Of a stretch of DNA of 64,000 bases, positions 54,677 through 63,869 are shown one piece after another; position 1 is the first letter of the stretch; the number at the start of each line of letters is the position of its first letter. Source of the DNA: Kistimonas asteriae (GTDB lineage: Bacteria; Pseudomonadota; Gammaproteobacteria; Pseudomonadales; Endozoicomonadaceae); NCBI RefSeq assembly GCF_018263925.1, contig NZ_JAEVHF010000002.1, forward strand, positions 372,001 through 436,000, given 5' to 3'. The notes below the pieces were generated by a model. That model did not search any database and was not told the origin of the DNA. It worked only from the letters and a program-made list of their open reading frames with translations. The position numbers and the translations under genes were made by a program.

Positions 54677-54920
54677 TGTAGCTCCTTACGGGTTAAACAG
54701 CCTTCCAGGGAGCAGGACGAGTCCGCTTCCGGTAAGGCAAGGAGTTGGAACCAGCATAAACGCTAGTTCCGGACTTCATAGAAGAATCGCGCATTCTAGA
54801 GAAGGACAAGGCGTCGCGCAATAGTGGAAGGTTAAAGTTTGACCAGTTTTTCTCTGTGTTTCGGCATTTGCGGATACGGGAGGGAAAGGGGGCTGAAAGG
54901 CTAACCTGACAGCCGGTGGA

Positions 54921-56147
54921 TCAGCTTTTTTGATTCATCATCTGTTTATAGCGGATACTCCAGTCAGCGGCCCAGGTGAACAGGTCGCTGGCCGGCATGG
55001 ATTTGCCAATCAGGTAACCCTGGCCGATGGAGCAGCCGAGCTCTTCCAGCAGGAACCAGTCTTCGGCGGTCTCTACGCCTTCGCCCACCGTTTTCATGCC
55101 GAGTTTCTGGGCCATTTCGATATTGGATTCCAGAATGACTTTTCGGGTTGGGTTCTCGTAAGCGCCAGTCACCAGGGATTTGTCGAGTTTTAATTCGGAG
55201 CAGGGCATCCGCTCCAGCTGGTGAAGGTTGGAATAACCCGTACCGAAATCATCCATGGAGAGGGTGAAGTTTTTTAGCTTCATGCGTGCGATGGTTTCCA
55301 GGCTATGGGCCAGGTTTTCCATCAGCATGGATTCTGTGATTTCAAGGATCAGCTGGTCGTGACCAATATTGTAGTGGTCCGTGACTTCGGCCAGTTTTCC
55401 GGCCAGCGTGCGATCGTCGAGCATCGAGGGCGAGATGTTGATGGAAACGGCTATTTTCTTTCCCAGATTGAGCCAGCGGTGCAGGTCTTCGGCGATGACG
55501 TGGATCTGATGCCAGGTCAGCTTATCAATGACGCCCATTTCTTCCAGAACAGGAATATATTGATCCGGGTAGATCATGCCGTGGTCAGGATGTACCCAGC
55601 GTGACAGCGCTTCAGCCGCAAACCATTCGCCAGTTTCGATCCAGACTTTGGGCTGGTACCAGGTCATGAACTGATTAGTCGTTAGTCCTTCTATGATGTC
55701 GTGGCGGGTCAGTGTGTTGCTGTAGGTGTCCGGCTGCTTCTTGCGATGAAAATCAAAGTAGCGATCCATGATCATCTCGGCACAGTCCCGGGTAAACGTC
55801 TGTTCGATGTTGCCCAGGACGTTGAGGCCAAGTTGTTCAGCCATATCTTCCAGTGTACGAAGGACGGCGAAGTCAATGAAATCCACAATGACAAACGCTT
55901 CTGACAGCTGCTGTTCGCCCAGGTGACGGAGCAGTTCAATACCGTCCATGGGGCTCATATCAAGCTGACTGAAGACGATATTGACGGGTTCCGGGTAGTT
56001 GACGATCTTTTCCAGGCAGTCCTGTCCGCAGTGGGCGCTCAATACCTGTCGGCAGCCGATATCTTCCAGAACCTTCACGGCCATAGCCCGTTGAAAGTCA
56101 TGCTCTTCAACGACGATCACGATCAGTTCGGAGGGATCGTTGTTCAT
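54921..56147 (-). CDS. pseudo-receiver/EAL c-di-GMP phosphodiesterase
   Basis: 408 residues. The N-terminal receiver-like domain (about 8-130) keeps MSPMDGIELL but has Gln where the phosphoacceptor Asp is expected (IVFSQLDMSPMDG). The EAL domain (about 150-400) is intact: AAEALSRW (EAL), VSINISPSML, LILEITESML, SMDDFGTGYSNL, ELKLDKSLV and GEGVET. It should hydrolyse c-di-GMP, with control by something other than phosphorylation. It overlaps the receiver-like gene by 4 bp. Confidence 0.88.
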   Translation of the reverse strand: MNNDPSELIVIVVEEHDFQRAMAVKVLEDIGCRQVLSAHCGQDCLEKIVNYPEPVNIVFSQLDMSPMDGIELLRHLGEQQLSEAFVIVDFIDFAVLRTLEDMAEQLGLNVLGNIEQTFTRDCAEMIMDRYFDFHRKKQPDTYSNTLTRHDIIEGLTTNQFMTWYQPKVWIETGEWFAAEALSRWVHPDHGMIYPDQYIPVLEEMGVIDKLTWHQIHVIAEDLHRWLNLGKKIAVSINISPSMLDDRTLAGKLAEVTDHYNIGHDQLILEITESMLMENLAHSLETIARMKLKNFTLSMDDFGTGYSNLHQLERMPCSELKLDKSLVTGAYENPTRKVILESNIEMAQKLGMKTVGEGVETAEDWFLLEELGCSIGQGYLIGKSMPASDLFTWAADWSIRYKQMMNQKS

Positions 56148-56611
56148 CGCTCCCCTCCCAGAAAAGAAGGCGGTTCGACAACCACGCGATAGGCGTCCGG
56201 TTCACGCAGGGCGACAGGGTCTTCAACCGCATCAATAATGGCATCGCGTAACTGGTCGGAGGTGACCGGGCGGGTCAGGCAGCTATGTACCTGTAGGACA
56301 CTGGCCATATCAGGTAAACCGGGCTTGTCCCGGTGTGTCAATAAAACGGCAGGAATGTCACGAACACAGCCGGCTCTTCCCGAGCGAACCTGGTAGAGCA
56401 GGTCTGTTGCGTCCGGGCGTATGGCCTGGTCGCAAAGCATGAGATGGTAATGATCTCGGTGCAGGGCATTAATGGCGCCCTGAGCGCTTTCAACGGCCAG
56501 TATGCGGGCACAGCGCTCACCCTTGAGCATGCAGACCAGAATCCGTCGCAGTAATTCCCGTTCTGCGACGACAAGAATGCTGAAATCCCTAAGATCCCGC
56601 TGGATTGTCAT
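56144..56611 (-). CDS. degenerate response-regulator receiver protein
   Basis: 155 residues. CheY-like outline: SILVVAERELLRRILVCMLKG, HLMLCDQAIRPDATDLL (Asp present), VLLTHRD (Thr present), CLTRPVTSDQL with Arg where Lys is usual, and the acidic pair replaced by AERE. The C-terminal 30 residues are extra. It is the first gene of a two-gene operon with the EAL protein, so it probably acts as a partner or input domain. Confidence 0.75.
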   Translation of the reverse strand: MTIQRDLRDFSILVVAERELLRRILVCMLKGERCARILAVESAQGAINALHRDHYHLMLCDQAIRPDATDLLYQVRSGRAGCVRDIPAVLLTHRDKPGLPDMASVLQVHSCLTRPVTSDQLRDAIIDAVEDPVALREPDAYRVVVEPPSFLGGER

Positions 56612-56749
56612 GGCTATCCCTGCTGCCAGTGAACCATTGGGTCGATGGTTCAGGTTGGATCCTACAGCCCCTCCATGGGCTGCAGACGGCGAAACGGCCT
56701 TCCTCCGGTCGCTCCGCCTAAATGGCTATCGGCCATTCAAATCCAGTCT

Positions 56750-57850
56750 TCAGGCACCGGTTTTCAACCGGGTCCATTCCCGGGTGATGGTGCGCTTGAC
56801 CTTGTTGGGCAGGGGCTTGAACAGGAACAGGTTCTGCTCCACTTCAGCGGGTGGGTAAACGCCCTTGTTATCGCGCAGTTTGGCGTCAACCAGCGGCGTG
56901 GCCTCCTTGTTCGGGTTGGCAAAGTAGACGTAGTCGGTGACACCGGCGATAACCTTGGGCTCCATCATGTAATTGATGAAGCGATAGGCGTTCTCCTTGT
57001 TGCTGGCATCGGCTGGAATGGCCATCACATCGTAGGAAATGGCAGCGCCTTCCTTGGGAATACTGTACGCGATGTTAACGCCGTTCTTGGCGTCGTGAGC
57101 GCGTTCATTGGCCATGAACATATCACCGGACCAACCCAGCGCTACGCAGATATCACCATTGGCCAGGTCGGTGATGTACTTGGATGAGTGGAAATAAGTG
57201 ATATAAGGCGCCACCTTGGCCAGTTTCTCAGCTGCCAGCTTGTAGTCCTTCGCGTTTTGGGAGTTGGGATCCTTGCCCATGTATTTCAGGACTGAGGGCA
57301 GCACCTCGGTAGGGGCATCCAGGAACGCAACACCGCACTGGGAGAGCTTTTTCATATTCTCAGGCTCAAAGATCAGCGCCCAGCTGTCCACTGGCGCATC
57401 TTTGCCCAGGTACTGCTTCACCTTCTCAGGGTTGTAACCAATACCCGTGGTCTGGGCCAGGTAGGGAATGCCGTACTGGTTGCCCGGATCCACTGAATCC
57501 AGCAGTTTCATGGTCTGTGGATCGATGTTTTTGACATTGGTCAGCTTGGATTTGTCGAGTGGAGAATAGACGCCAGCCTTGATCTGGTGGGCCAGAAAGT
57601 CGTGGGATGGAAAGACAACGTCGTAACCACTGTGCCCGGACAGCAGCTTGGCTTCCAGGACTTCATTACTGTCATAGACATCGTAAACGGCATCAATGCC
57701 GGTTTTCTTTTCAAAGTCAGGTACGGCATTGGGCGAAATGAATTCGCTCCAATTATAGATGTACAGGTTATTGCTGGTATTGGCGGAAGCCGATAACACC
57801 GGCACGGCAATCGCCAGCAGGCATGACTTGAAGAGACGGGTAAAGTTCAT
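56750..57850 (-). CDS. potF: second polyamine-binding periplasmic protein
   Basis: 366 residues, a paralogue of the potF at 37521-38624. Signal peptide (LFKSCLLAIAVPVLSASA), NNLYIYNWSEFISPNAVPDFEKKTGIDAVYDVYDSNEVLEAKLL, HSSKYITDLANGDICVALGWSGDM. No transporter genes are adjacent, so it probably shares the PotGHI machinery or serves as a sensor. After the stop, several hairpins lie at 56660-56740 (such as AATGGC / GCCATT). Confidence 0.9.
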   Translation of the reverse strand: MNFTRLFKSCLLAIAVPVLSASANTSNNLYIYNWSEFISPNAVPDFEKKTGIDAVYDVYDSNEVLEAKLLSGHSGYDVVFPSHDFLAHQIKAGVYSPLDKSKLTNVKNIDPQTMKLLDSVDPGNQYGIPYLAQTTGIGYNPEKVKQYLGKDAPVDSWALIFEPENMKKLSQCGVAFLDAPTEVLPSVLKYMGKDPNSQNAKDYKLAAEKLAKVAPYITYFHSSKYITDLANGDICVALGWSGDMFMANERAHDAKNGVNIAYSIPKEGAAISYDVMAIPADASNKENAYRFINYMMEPKVIAGVTDYVYFANPNKEATPLVDAKLRDNKGVYPPAEVEQNLFLFKPLPNKVKRTITREWTRLKTGA

Positions 57851-57976
57851 GGCGCCCTCGCTACAGAGTAAGGCTGAATTAACAGTACCGGGTACTCAGG
57901 TGCAGGGTGCAGGCCTGAGTCGGGATGGGCGCTCTTTATAGAGGGTTTTACGGATAGTGCAATCCGTAGATTAACT

Positions 57977-58003
57977 GACGGGCGTTCCATTGGAGCGCCC
58001 GTC
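57977..58003 (-). terminator. hairpin after nhaC
   Basis: GACGGGCGTTCC / GGAGCGCCCGTC with a 3-nt loop and one wobble pair, 8 bp beyond the nhaC stop; no T-run, but very GC-rich. Confidence 0.5.
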
Positions 58004-58010
58004 GGGGGGA

Positions 58011-59441
58011 TTAGCTGGCCGCAGCGGGTGCTGCACAGCTGTCATTGCTGACGGTTGCAGGGGCTTCTGATGCCGTGCTGATGAATTTACCCAGCATGGT
58101 GAACGCAATGGTCAGGATGATGCAGGTAAAGCTCAGCCACATGTACGGCAGGTAGGCGAGGGTTGGGACACCCAGTACGCCAGCCATGAAGATACCGTTG
58201 TCGCTCCAGGGCACCATGCCGCTGGTCAGCGTGCCGCCAAACTCTGCGTTACGGGACAGCATTTTGCGATGCAGGCCCAGGCGGTCATAATTCTTGGACA
58301 TGATCTTCGGGGTCAGGATCAGCGACACATACATGGCGCTGCCGAAGATGTTGGCCAGAAAAGCGGTGAACAGGGTGGAAACCGTCAGGTTGCTGGCGTT
58401 AGTGATGAACGCAGTCATCTTGTCAGCAATAACCTGCAGGATGCCCACACGATCCAGCAGGCCACCAAAACCAAGACCGAAGATGATCACGGCCACAGAG
58501 CCCAGCATGGAGGCAATACCGCCACGGCTCAGGATGTTGTCGATGAAATCAACACCAGAAGTGATGCTGAAGGGGCTCCAGGCGCTCTGAACGGCAGAGA
58601 TCAGGTCCTTGTTCTGGAAAGCAATGGCCCAGACGACACCCAGTACAGCACCAAAGCTGATGACCGGGAAAGAAGGCTTCTTGTTAGCCAGCAGGGCAAT
58701 AACCAACACGACGGGCACAAAAGCCATGGGGCTGATGTTGAAGCTCTGCTCCAGTGCGGCCATAACCGTTTCGACCTGCGACATATCAACATTACCGCCG
58801 TATTGCATGCCGGCAAAGGTGAACATAATGGCGGTCAGAATGTAGCTGGTCAGGCTGATTGGCAGCATGCCCTTGATGTGCTCAAAGGTTTCCACGCCGG
58901 ACATACTGGAGGCCAGGATGACACTGTCTGACAGCGGAGACAGCTTGTCGCCAAAGTAAACGCCGGACAGAACCGCACCAGCCACCAGAGGCAGCGGAAT
59001 ACCGAGGCCTTCACCGATACCCATCATGGCGATACCCGCAGTACCGGCAGCACCCCAGGATGTGCCTGTGGCGAGTGCAGTAACAGAGCAGATGATCAGG
59101 GTCGCCAGCAGGAAGATGGAGGGGTGGATGATCTTCAGGCCGTAGTAAATGATCCCGGGGACAATACCGCCGGCAATCCAGGTGCCGACCAGTGCGCCAA
59201 CGGCGATCAGAATCAGGATGGCGCCCATCCCCTTGGAAATCCCCTGGGTGGCGGCCTCTTCGAGATCTTTGTAGTTATGGCCCAGCCAGATGCCCAGCGC
59301 CATAATGATGAACCAGGCGATATAGAGGGCCAGCTGAATAGGAAGATTCAGCAGGGAGGTAAAGGAAAACGCCAGGCCAAGAAAGCCGGCAAGGCAAATA
59401 ATAATCTGCGTGATTGTCGGTAGTCTTGTGTGTTTCTGCAT
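58011..59441 (-). CDS. nhaC: Na+/H+ antiporter NhaC
   Basis: 476 residues, about twelve helices. LVAGAVLSGVYFGDKLSPLSDSVILASSMSGVETFEHIKGMLP is the NhaC-family signature (DKLSPLSD). The end is Ala/Thr-rich. It exchanges sodium for protons, as expected for a marine bacterium. Confidence 0.92.
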   Translation of the reverse strand: MQKHTRLPTITQIIICLAGFLGLAFSFTSLLNLPIQLALYIAWFIIMALGIWLGHNYKDLEEAATQGISKGMGAILILIAVGALVGTWIAGGIVPGIIYYGLKIIHPSIFLLATLIICSVTALATGTSWGAAGTAGIAMMGIGEGLGIPLPLVAGAVLSGVYFGDKLSPLSDSVILASSMSGVETFEHIKGMLPISLTSYILTAIMFTFAGMQYGGNVDMSQVETVMAALEQSFNISPMAFVPVVLVIALLANKKPSFPVISFGAVLGVVWAIAFQNKDLISAVQSAWSPFSITSGVDFIDNILSRGGIASMLGSVAVIIFGLGFGGLLDRVGILQVIADKMTAFITNASNLTVSTLFTAFLANIFGSAMYVSLILTPKIMSKNYDRLGLHRKMLSRNAEFGGTLTSGMVPWSDNGIFMAGVLGVPTLAYLPYMWLSFTCIILTIAFTMLGKFISTASEAPATVSNDSCAAPAAAS

Positions 59442-59764
59442 CCAGTCCTCTCAGGCTTTATAAAATGGAATGTGGGAGGTCGGCGGAAGTCTATCAGTGT
59501 GAAACCGGCAAAAACCCTTCGGGGAACTTACGTATCTGCTTCGGTACGATCGTATGAAAATAGTGGATTGGACGGTCGTTTTTGTTTTTTTGTAGTGGTT
59601 ATTCTGTAGTTGTTGTGTTGGATACTGTTAAGTGATGTCAATTCATACTTGTTTAGTGGCAATAGTCGTCGAATGATTTAAAATCAGTGTTTAGATGCCG
59701 AAATCAAAAAAAGGATGGTGAATTCAAAAGGTGTTGAGTTAAGTGTCCATCCTGCTTGATATGC
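59442..59764. other. AT-rich intergenic region
   Basis: 323 bp without genes. It holds the nhaC upstream region and, near the right side, the terminator described at 59705-59753. No other structure seen. Confidence 0.5.
59705..59753 (-). terminator. intrinsic terminator of the bZIP-like gene
   Basis: AGGATGG / CCATCCT around a 28-nt loop, followed on the minus strand by TTTTTTT, 12 bp after the stop codon. It supports the gene as a transcribed single unit. Confidence 0.6.
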
Positions 59765-60637
59765 TTAGTCTGCTGGTACGTTCTCTAATACTGCCTTTAA
59801 TTGTGAAAGTGTATTGTGGACAGGATGATCCCTGTTAGTGAAAGCAGCTTGCAGTTGTGACTCAAGCGCATTAGTTAATGTTCTGGCTTCTTTTAAAGAT
59901 TTTCTGGCTTGAACAAGTTCTTCTTCTTGTTTTTGACTGGCATTCGATTTTCTTTTTCTACTTTCGTGTGCAGCTATTTTATTTGAGTGCTTTCTTAGTA
60001 GCGCTCTCATGGTCTGGAGGTAGTGTTTTTTGGCATTTGCGCCTGTAATGTTCTGAGAAAAATAGTCATAGACTTTTTTAATCACTTCTTTATCGTAGTC
60101 TTCGAAGTAACTGTTTAGTTTTCCTGTTACGACAATCTTTCCTGCTCCATCTTTGAACTGTTGGCAGAACGGCATCGGATCATTACCAGGGTTTAATATG
60201 TGGTGTGAACTGTCTTGGTTTACGTAATCGGCGCCATTCAATACCTCGGTTTTACCTTGGGGTGGTATGTCAATGACATTGTGTTGGGGAATATAATAAA
60301 CAATGGTTTCGCTTTGTAGATCTGCAGAATTTCCAGTTAGCAAAGAAATACCCTTTGTGCTTTTCTGCGAGGGATTTATTTCCTCTCTTTGAGAAACAGA
60401 AAATATTGAAACCTGACGTTGTTTTTTCGGTTGATGTGATACTTTATGTCCTAAAGGAATAGTGTTTACAGGGTTATCCAACACAGTTGCTGGAATACCG
60501 TGATAGGTCACAGGCTCACTTGTTTGGCCGTCTTGGCTAATAGTCACTTCGCCCACCTGTTCAGTAAGCCAGGGGGACGGTGATTTCTCACTGGTTACGG
60601 TGAAGATGACAGGTAGACTATCGCAATTAATATTCAT
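59765..60637 (-). CDS. unknown protein with eukaryotic bZIP basic-region signature
   Basis: 290 residues. The first 165 residues are Ser/Thr/Pro/Gln-rich and mostly disordered-looking. A small helical part (about 175-215) leads into KHSNKIAAHESRKRK (216-230), which fits the bZIP basic-region pattern N-x7-R with the A-A-x-x-S-R-x-R-K core. A 35-residue coiled coil follows, with Leu at 241, 248 and 262 and Thr at 255 on one face and Gln/Ala/Ala/Leu on the other. No signal peptide or membrane helix. The DNA is AT-richer than the neighbours. No bacterial family was recognised; it could be a secreted host-directed protein. Confidence 0.7.
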   Translation of the reverse strand: MNINCDSLPVIFTVTSEKSPSPWLTEQVGEVTISQDGQTSEPVTYHGIPATVLDNPVNTIPLGHKVSHQPKKQRQVSIFSVSQREEINPSQKSTKGISLLTGNSADLQSETIVYYIPQHNVIDIPPQGKTEVLNGADYVNQDSSHHILNPGNDPMPFCQQFKDGAGKIVVTGKLNSYFEDYDKEVIKKVYDYFSQNITGANAKKHYLQTMRALLRKHSNKIAAHESRKRKSNASQKQEEELVQARKSLKEARTLTNALESQLQAAFTNRDHPVHNTLSQLKAVLENVPAD

Positions 60638-60901
60638 CAGTTTCTAGTATTGGTTTGTGCTAAAGCTTATGACGCACAGATAACTGAAAAGTTCATTTTC
60701 ATTTAACACGTTAGGTTGACTTTAGCTGATTGCTTTTAATTTTTGGCTGATATTGACAGTTTGGTTGGCAAAACTGTCAATCATTATTCATCACTGTGAT
60801 TTGGGTGATAAAGGCTAAACTTGCAGTCAAGTCTCAATAGGGAAAGCCTCTGTATGTGTTTATCAGGGATAGGTGTTCAGGCTTGCTGATGAGGTAACAC
60901 C

Positions 60902-62338
60902 GTGACTGCTTCTCTGGTAAAAAAAATCATGCCGCTTTTGGTGGCCATCATCGTGTGGTTGATACCGGTGCCTGATGGCTTGTCCTCCGATGCGTGGTCT
61001 TACTTTGCATTGTTTCTTGGTGTTGTGGTGGCGCTGGTATTGGAGCCGGTGCCGGCTGCAGCGGTGGGACTGATTGGTATTGTGATCGCTGTTGTGTTTC
61101 GGTTGGTCGCGGTAGAACCGGGTGTAGAAGTGACGGCCAAAGCAGCGATTAACTGGGGCTTGTCAGGTTTTAAAAACAGTACGGTCTGGCTCATTTTCGT
61201 GGCGTTCATGTTTGCGCTGGGATACCAGAAGTCCGGACTTGGGCGCCGCATTGCATTATTTCTGATTAAAAAGCTGGGACGAAGAAGCCTGGGCATGGGG
61301 TATGCCGTGGCCCTTGCTGATCTGGTTCTGGCGCCTTTTATTCCCTCTAATACAGCGCGCAGTGGCGGTACCATTTTTCCTATCGTCAACAATATCCCTG
61401 CGATCTACGGTTCAACCCCTGAGCAAGAACCTGAAAAAATCGGGCGTTACCTGTGTTGGACCGGTTTTGCTGCGACCTGTGTCACCAGTTCCATGTTCCT
61501 GACCGCGCTGGCGCCCAACCTGCTGGCTATGTCGATTGTGGAAAAACTGCTCGGTACCGAGATCGGCTGGATGGTGTGGTTCACGGGATTTCTGCCAGTA
61601 GGCATTATTCTCTTTCTGTTGGTGCCGTTGATCAGCTATTTAATCTGCCCGCCGACCATCAAACTGTCTGAAAGCATTCCCGATTGGGCTGGCAAGGAAT
61701 TGGTTGCACTCGGTCCACTAAGTGGTGCTGAGAAAAAAATGGCCTTGCTGGCCTTGCTGGCGTTGCTGTTGTGGATATTTGGCGGCAGCCTGATGAATAG
61801 CACGACGGTCGGTTTATTGGTGTTGTGCCTGATGATGTTGGGCGGTGTTGTGAGTTGGGATGACATCATTGGCAACAAGCAGGCATGGAATGTCCTGATC
61901 TGGTTTGCCACCCTGGTCACGTTGGCCGGTGGGCTTGGGCAAACGGGTTTTCTTGCCTGGTTCAGCGGTGAAGCCGGTGTCCTGCTAAAGGGTTATGCAC
62001 CGGACCTGGTGATGATGTTGATGGTTATCCTATTTTTTGTGCTGCACTATTTCTTTGCCAGTATCACGGCCCATGTCACCGCGTTGTTGCCGGTGTTTAT
62101 TCAGTTATCCATCGCGGTTCCAGGTTTATCTGAAATGAAGCTCAGTCTGTTGCTCTGTTTTACGCTGGGGCTGATGGGTGTGATTACACCCTATGCGGCC
62201 GGCCCTGGCCCCATCTGGTACGGTTCCGGTTTTATTCCTGCCGGCACTTTTTGGAAGCTGGGTTTTATTATGGCCGTTGTGTTTCTGGCAACACTGGTGC
62301 TGATTGGTTTTCCATGGGTCAATGCCATGGTGCAGTGA
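60902..62338 (+). CDS. CitT-like DASS dicarboxylate/tricarboxylate transporter
   Basis: 478 residues, about twelve helices, close to CitT/TtdT. KKIMPLLVAIIVWLIPVPDGLSSDAWSYFALFLG at the start; family signatures FALGYQKSGLGRRIALFLIKKLGRRSLGMGY and APFIPSNTARSGGTIFPIV; SSMFLTALAPNLLA. It exchanges 2-oxoglutarate, citrate or tartrate for succinate. GTG start with GAGG 9 bp upstream. Stands alone. Confidence 0.9.
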   Translation: MTASLVKKIMPLLVAIIVWLIPVPDGLSSDAWSYFALFLGVVVALVLEPVPAAAVGLIGIVIAVVFRLVAVEPGVEVTAKAAINWGLSGFKNSTVWLIFVAFMFALGYQKSGLGRRIALFLIKKLGRRSLGMGYAVALADLVLAPFIPSNTARSGGTIFPIVNNIPAIYGSTPEQEPEKIGRYLCWTGFAATCVTSSMFLTALAPNLLAMSIVEKLLGTEIGWMVWFTGFLPVGIILFLLVPLISYLICPPTIKLSESIPDWAGKELVALGPLSGAEKKMALLALLALLLWIFGGSLMNSTTVGLLVLCLMMLGGVVSWDDIIGNKQAWNVLIWFATLVTLAGGLGQTGFLAWFSGEAGVLLKGYAPDLVMMLMVILFFVLHYFFASITAHVTALLPVFIQLSIAVPGLSEMKLSLLLCFTLGLMGVITPYAAGPGPIWYGSGFIPAGTFWKLGFIMAVVFLATLVLIGFPWVNAMVQ

Positions 62339-62356
62339 CCCACTATCACGATGGCG

Positions 62357-62803
62357 TCAGTTAGCGTTTGTCTCGCGGGTATACACATCCCGGTTAAAGA
62401 ACCAGGCGCTGACTGTATCAGGTCCTTTCTTTCTGGCGATCCAATGGGTTTCGAGCTGGCCGTCCTCTGTCAGGTAGCCAGAGATGGATACAACAGACGG
62501 TGAACCGCAGGGTTGAAAATTTATCATCATGGCAATGGCGTTACCATTGTAAGTCGCCAGCACCGGCAAGGGGTAATCAACGCACTCTGGGGTTACCGTC
62601 ACTGCGGCATGGAATACACCTTCAATGAGGTTCTGCCCTGCCGGTCTGATGGCATTCACATTGCCTAGCTCCAGCGTTGAGCCGCGCTGATTTTTCCAGA
62701 TGCCCTGAAAAGCTTGCCCATTATCCGAGTGTATGGCGCTGGCATGGCTATTAAGGCTGAGCACTAACAACGTTGTGGGAATGAATGTTCGATAAGCAGA
62801 CAT
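62357..62803 (-). CDS. secreted avidin-like protein
   Basis: 148 residues with a signal peptide (TTLLVLSLNSHASA). The mature part follows the avidin barrel: GIWKNQRGSTL (matches the W-x-N-Q-x-G-S-T biotin-contact strand of streptavidin), GVFHAAV, YPLPVLATYNG, SVVSISGYL for TTWSGQY, LETHWIARKK for the third Trp strand, AWFFNRDVYT for the final W...D. Two of the four biotin-stacking Trp (positions equal to W79 and W92) are Phe and Ile, so affinity may be reduced. Two Cys could form a disulfide. Convergent with the CitT-like gene. Confidence 0.72.
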   Translation of the reverse strand: MSAYRTFIPTTLLVLSLNSHASAIHSDNGQAFQGIWKNQRGSTLELGNVNAIRPAGQNLIEGVFHAAVTVTPECVDYPLPVLATYNGNAIAMMINFQPCGSPSVVSISGYLTEDGQLETHWIARKKGPDTVSAWFFNRDVYTRETNAN

Positions 62804-62876
62804 CTATGGTTACACCTGAATCGTTCAAAGTGGCTAAGCATAGATGCCTGTGGACTATCTCGCTGGCAGCAGCGGT

Positions 62877-63869
62877 TTAGTAGAGTGTGAGTACCGGTTC
62901 ATCCAGTGCCGCCAGCTGCTCGCGAAGTTCCAGAATATGGTCGGCCCAGTAGCGTTCAGAGTTAAACCAGGGGAATGCCATGGGGAAGGCAGGGTCATCC
63001 CAGCGTCTGGCCAGCCAGGCGCTGTAGTTGATAATGCGTAGTGTGCGGAAGTATTCAATCAGGTTCAGTTCGACCGGGTTGAAATCGTTGAATTCCCCGT
63101 AGCCGTCCATCAGCTCTGATAATTGCGCGGTTTGATTGTTGCGGTCTCCGGACAGAAACATCCAGAGGTCCTGAATAGCCGGGCCGTTAACGCAGTCATC
63201 AAAATCGACAAAGTGAAAGTAATCATCGCGCCAGAGGATATTCCCGCAGTGGGCATCACCGTGCAGGCGAATCAGGTTGTAGTGATACGCGTGCTTTATA
63301 TGTTCAAGCTTATCAACCAGGTCATTGGTCAATGTGGTATATGCTGGCATCAGTGACTCAGGGATAAACTGGTTATCCAGCAAATAGGCAATGCTGTCTT
63401 TGACAAAACGCTGCAGGGTGATGCCCGGCCGAAGGGTAAACGGCTTGGTTTCACCAATCTTGTGAATACGGCCCATCAGGCGACCGAGCTGAAACAGGTG
63501 GTCGGGGTTATCCAGTTCTGGCGCGTGACCGCCACGGCGTGGCGTCAGCGAAAACAGGAAACCATTGAATTCGTGCAGGGTTTTACCATTATCAAGTTTC
63601 ATCGGGGCGACAACAGGCAGCTCGTTGTCTGCCAGTTCCAGCGTGAAGTCGTGCTCTTCCTCTATCTGTTGCCGGGTCCAGCGGCCCGGGCGGTAAAACT
63701 TGGCAATGACCGGTGCATCATCTTCCAGCCCCACCTGGTACACCCGGTTTTCATAACTGTTCAGCGCCAGTATTCGTGCATCGGTTAGCATGCCCGCAGA
63801 CTCGACCGCATCCAGGACCGTATCGGGAGTGAGTGGGTCGTAGGGATGGTTCTGCATAGCATTGCTCAT
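62877..63869 (-). CDS. srkA: stress response kinase SrkA (YihE)
   Basis: 330 residues, APH/choline-kinase fold. ENRVYQVGLEDDAPVIAKFYRPGRWTRQQIEEEHDFTLEL (Lys), LIRLHGDAHCGNILWRDDYFHFVDFDDCVNGPAIQDLWM (catalytic HGDxHxGN and DFDD). SrkA is a Ser/Thr kinase that counters MazEF-linked death under envelope stress. Two possible ATGs (63869 and 63857). The 131 bp beyond it, to the window end, show no gene. Confidence 0.93.
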   Translation of the reverse strand: MSNAMQNHPYDPLTPDTVLDAVESAGMLTDARILALNSYENRVYQVGLEDDAPVIAKFYRPGRWTRQQIEEEHDFTLELADNELPVVAPMKLDNGKTLHEFNGFLFSLTPRRGGHAPELDNPDHLFQLGRLMGRIHKIGETKPFTLRPGITLQRFVKDSIAYLLDNQFIPESLMPAYTTLTNDLVDKLEHIKHAYHYNLIRLHGDAHCGNILWRDDYFHFVDFDDCVNGPAIQDLWMFLSGDRNNQTAQLSELMDGYGEFNDFNPVELNLIEYFRTLRIINYSAWLARRWDDPAFPMAFPWFNSERYWADHILELREQLAALDEPVLTLY

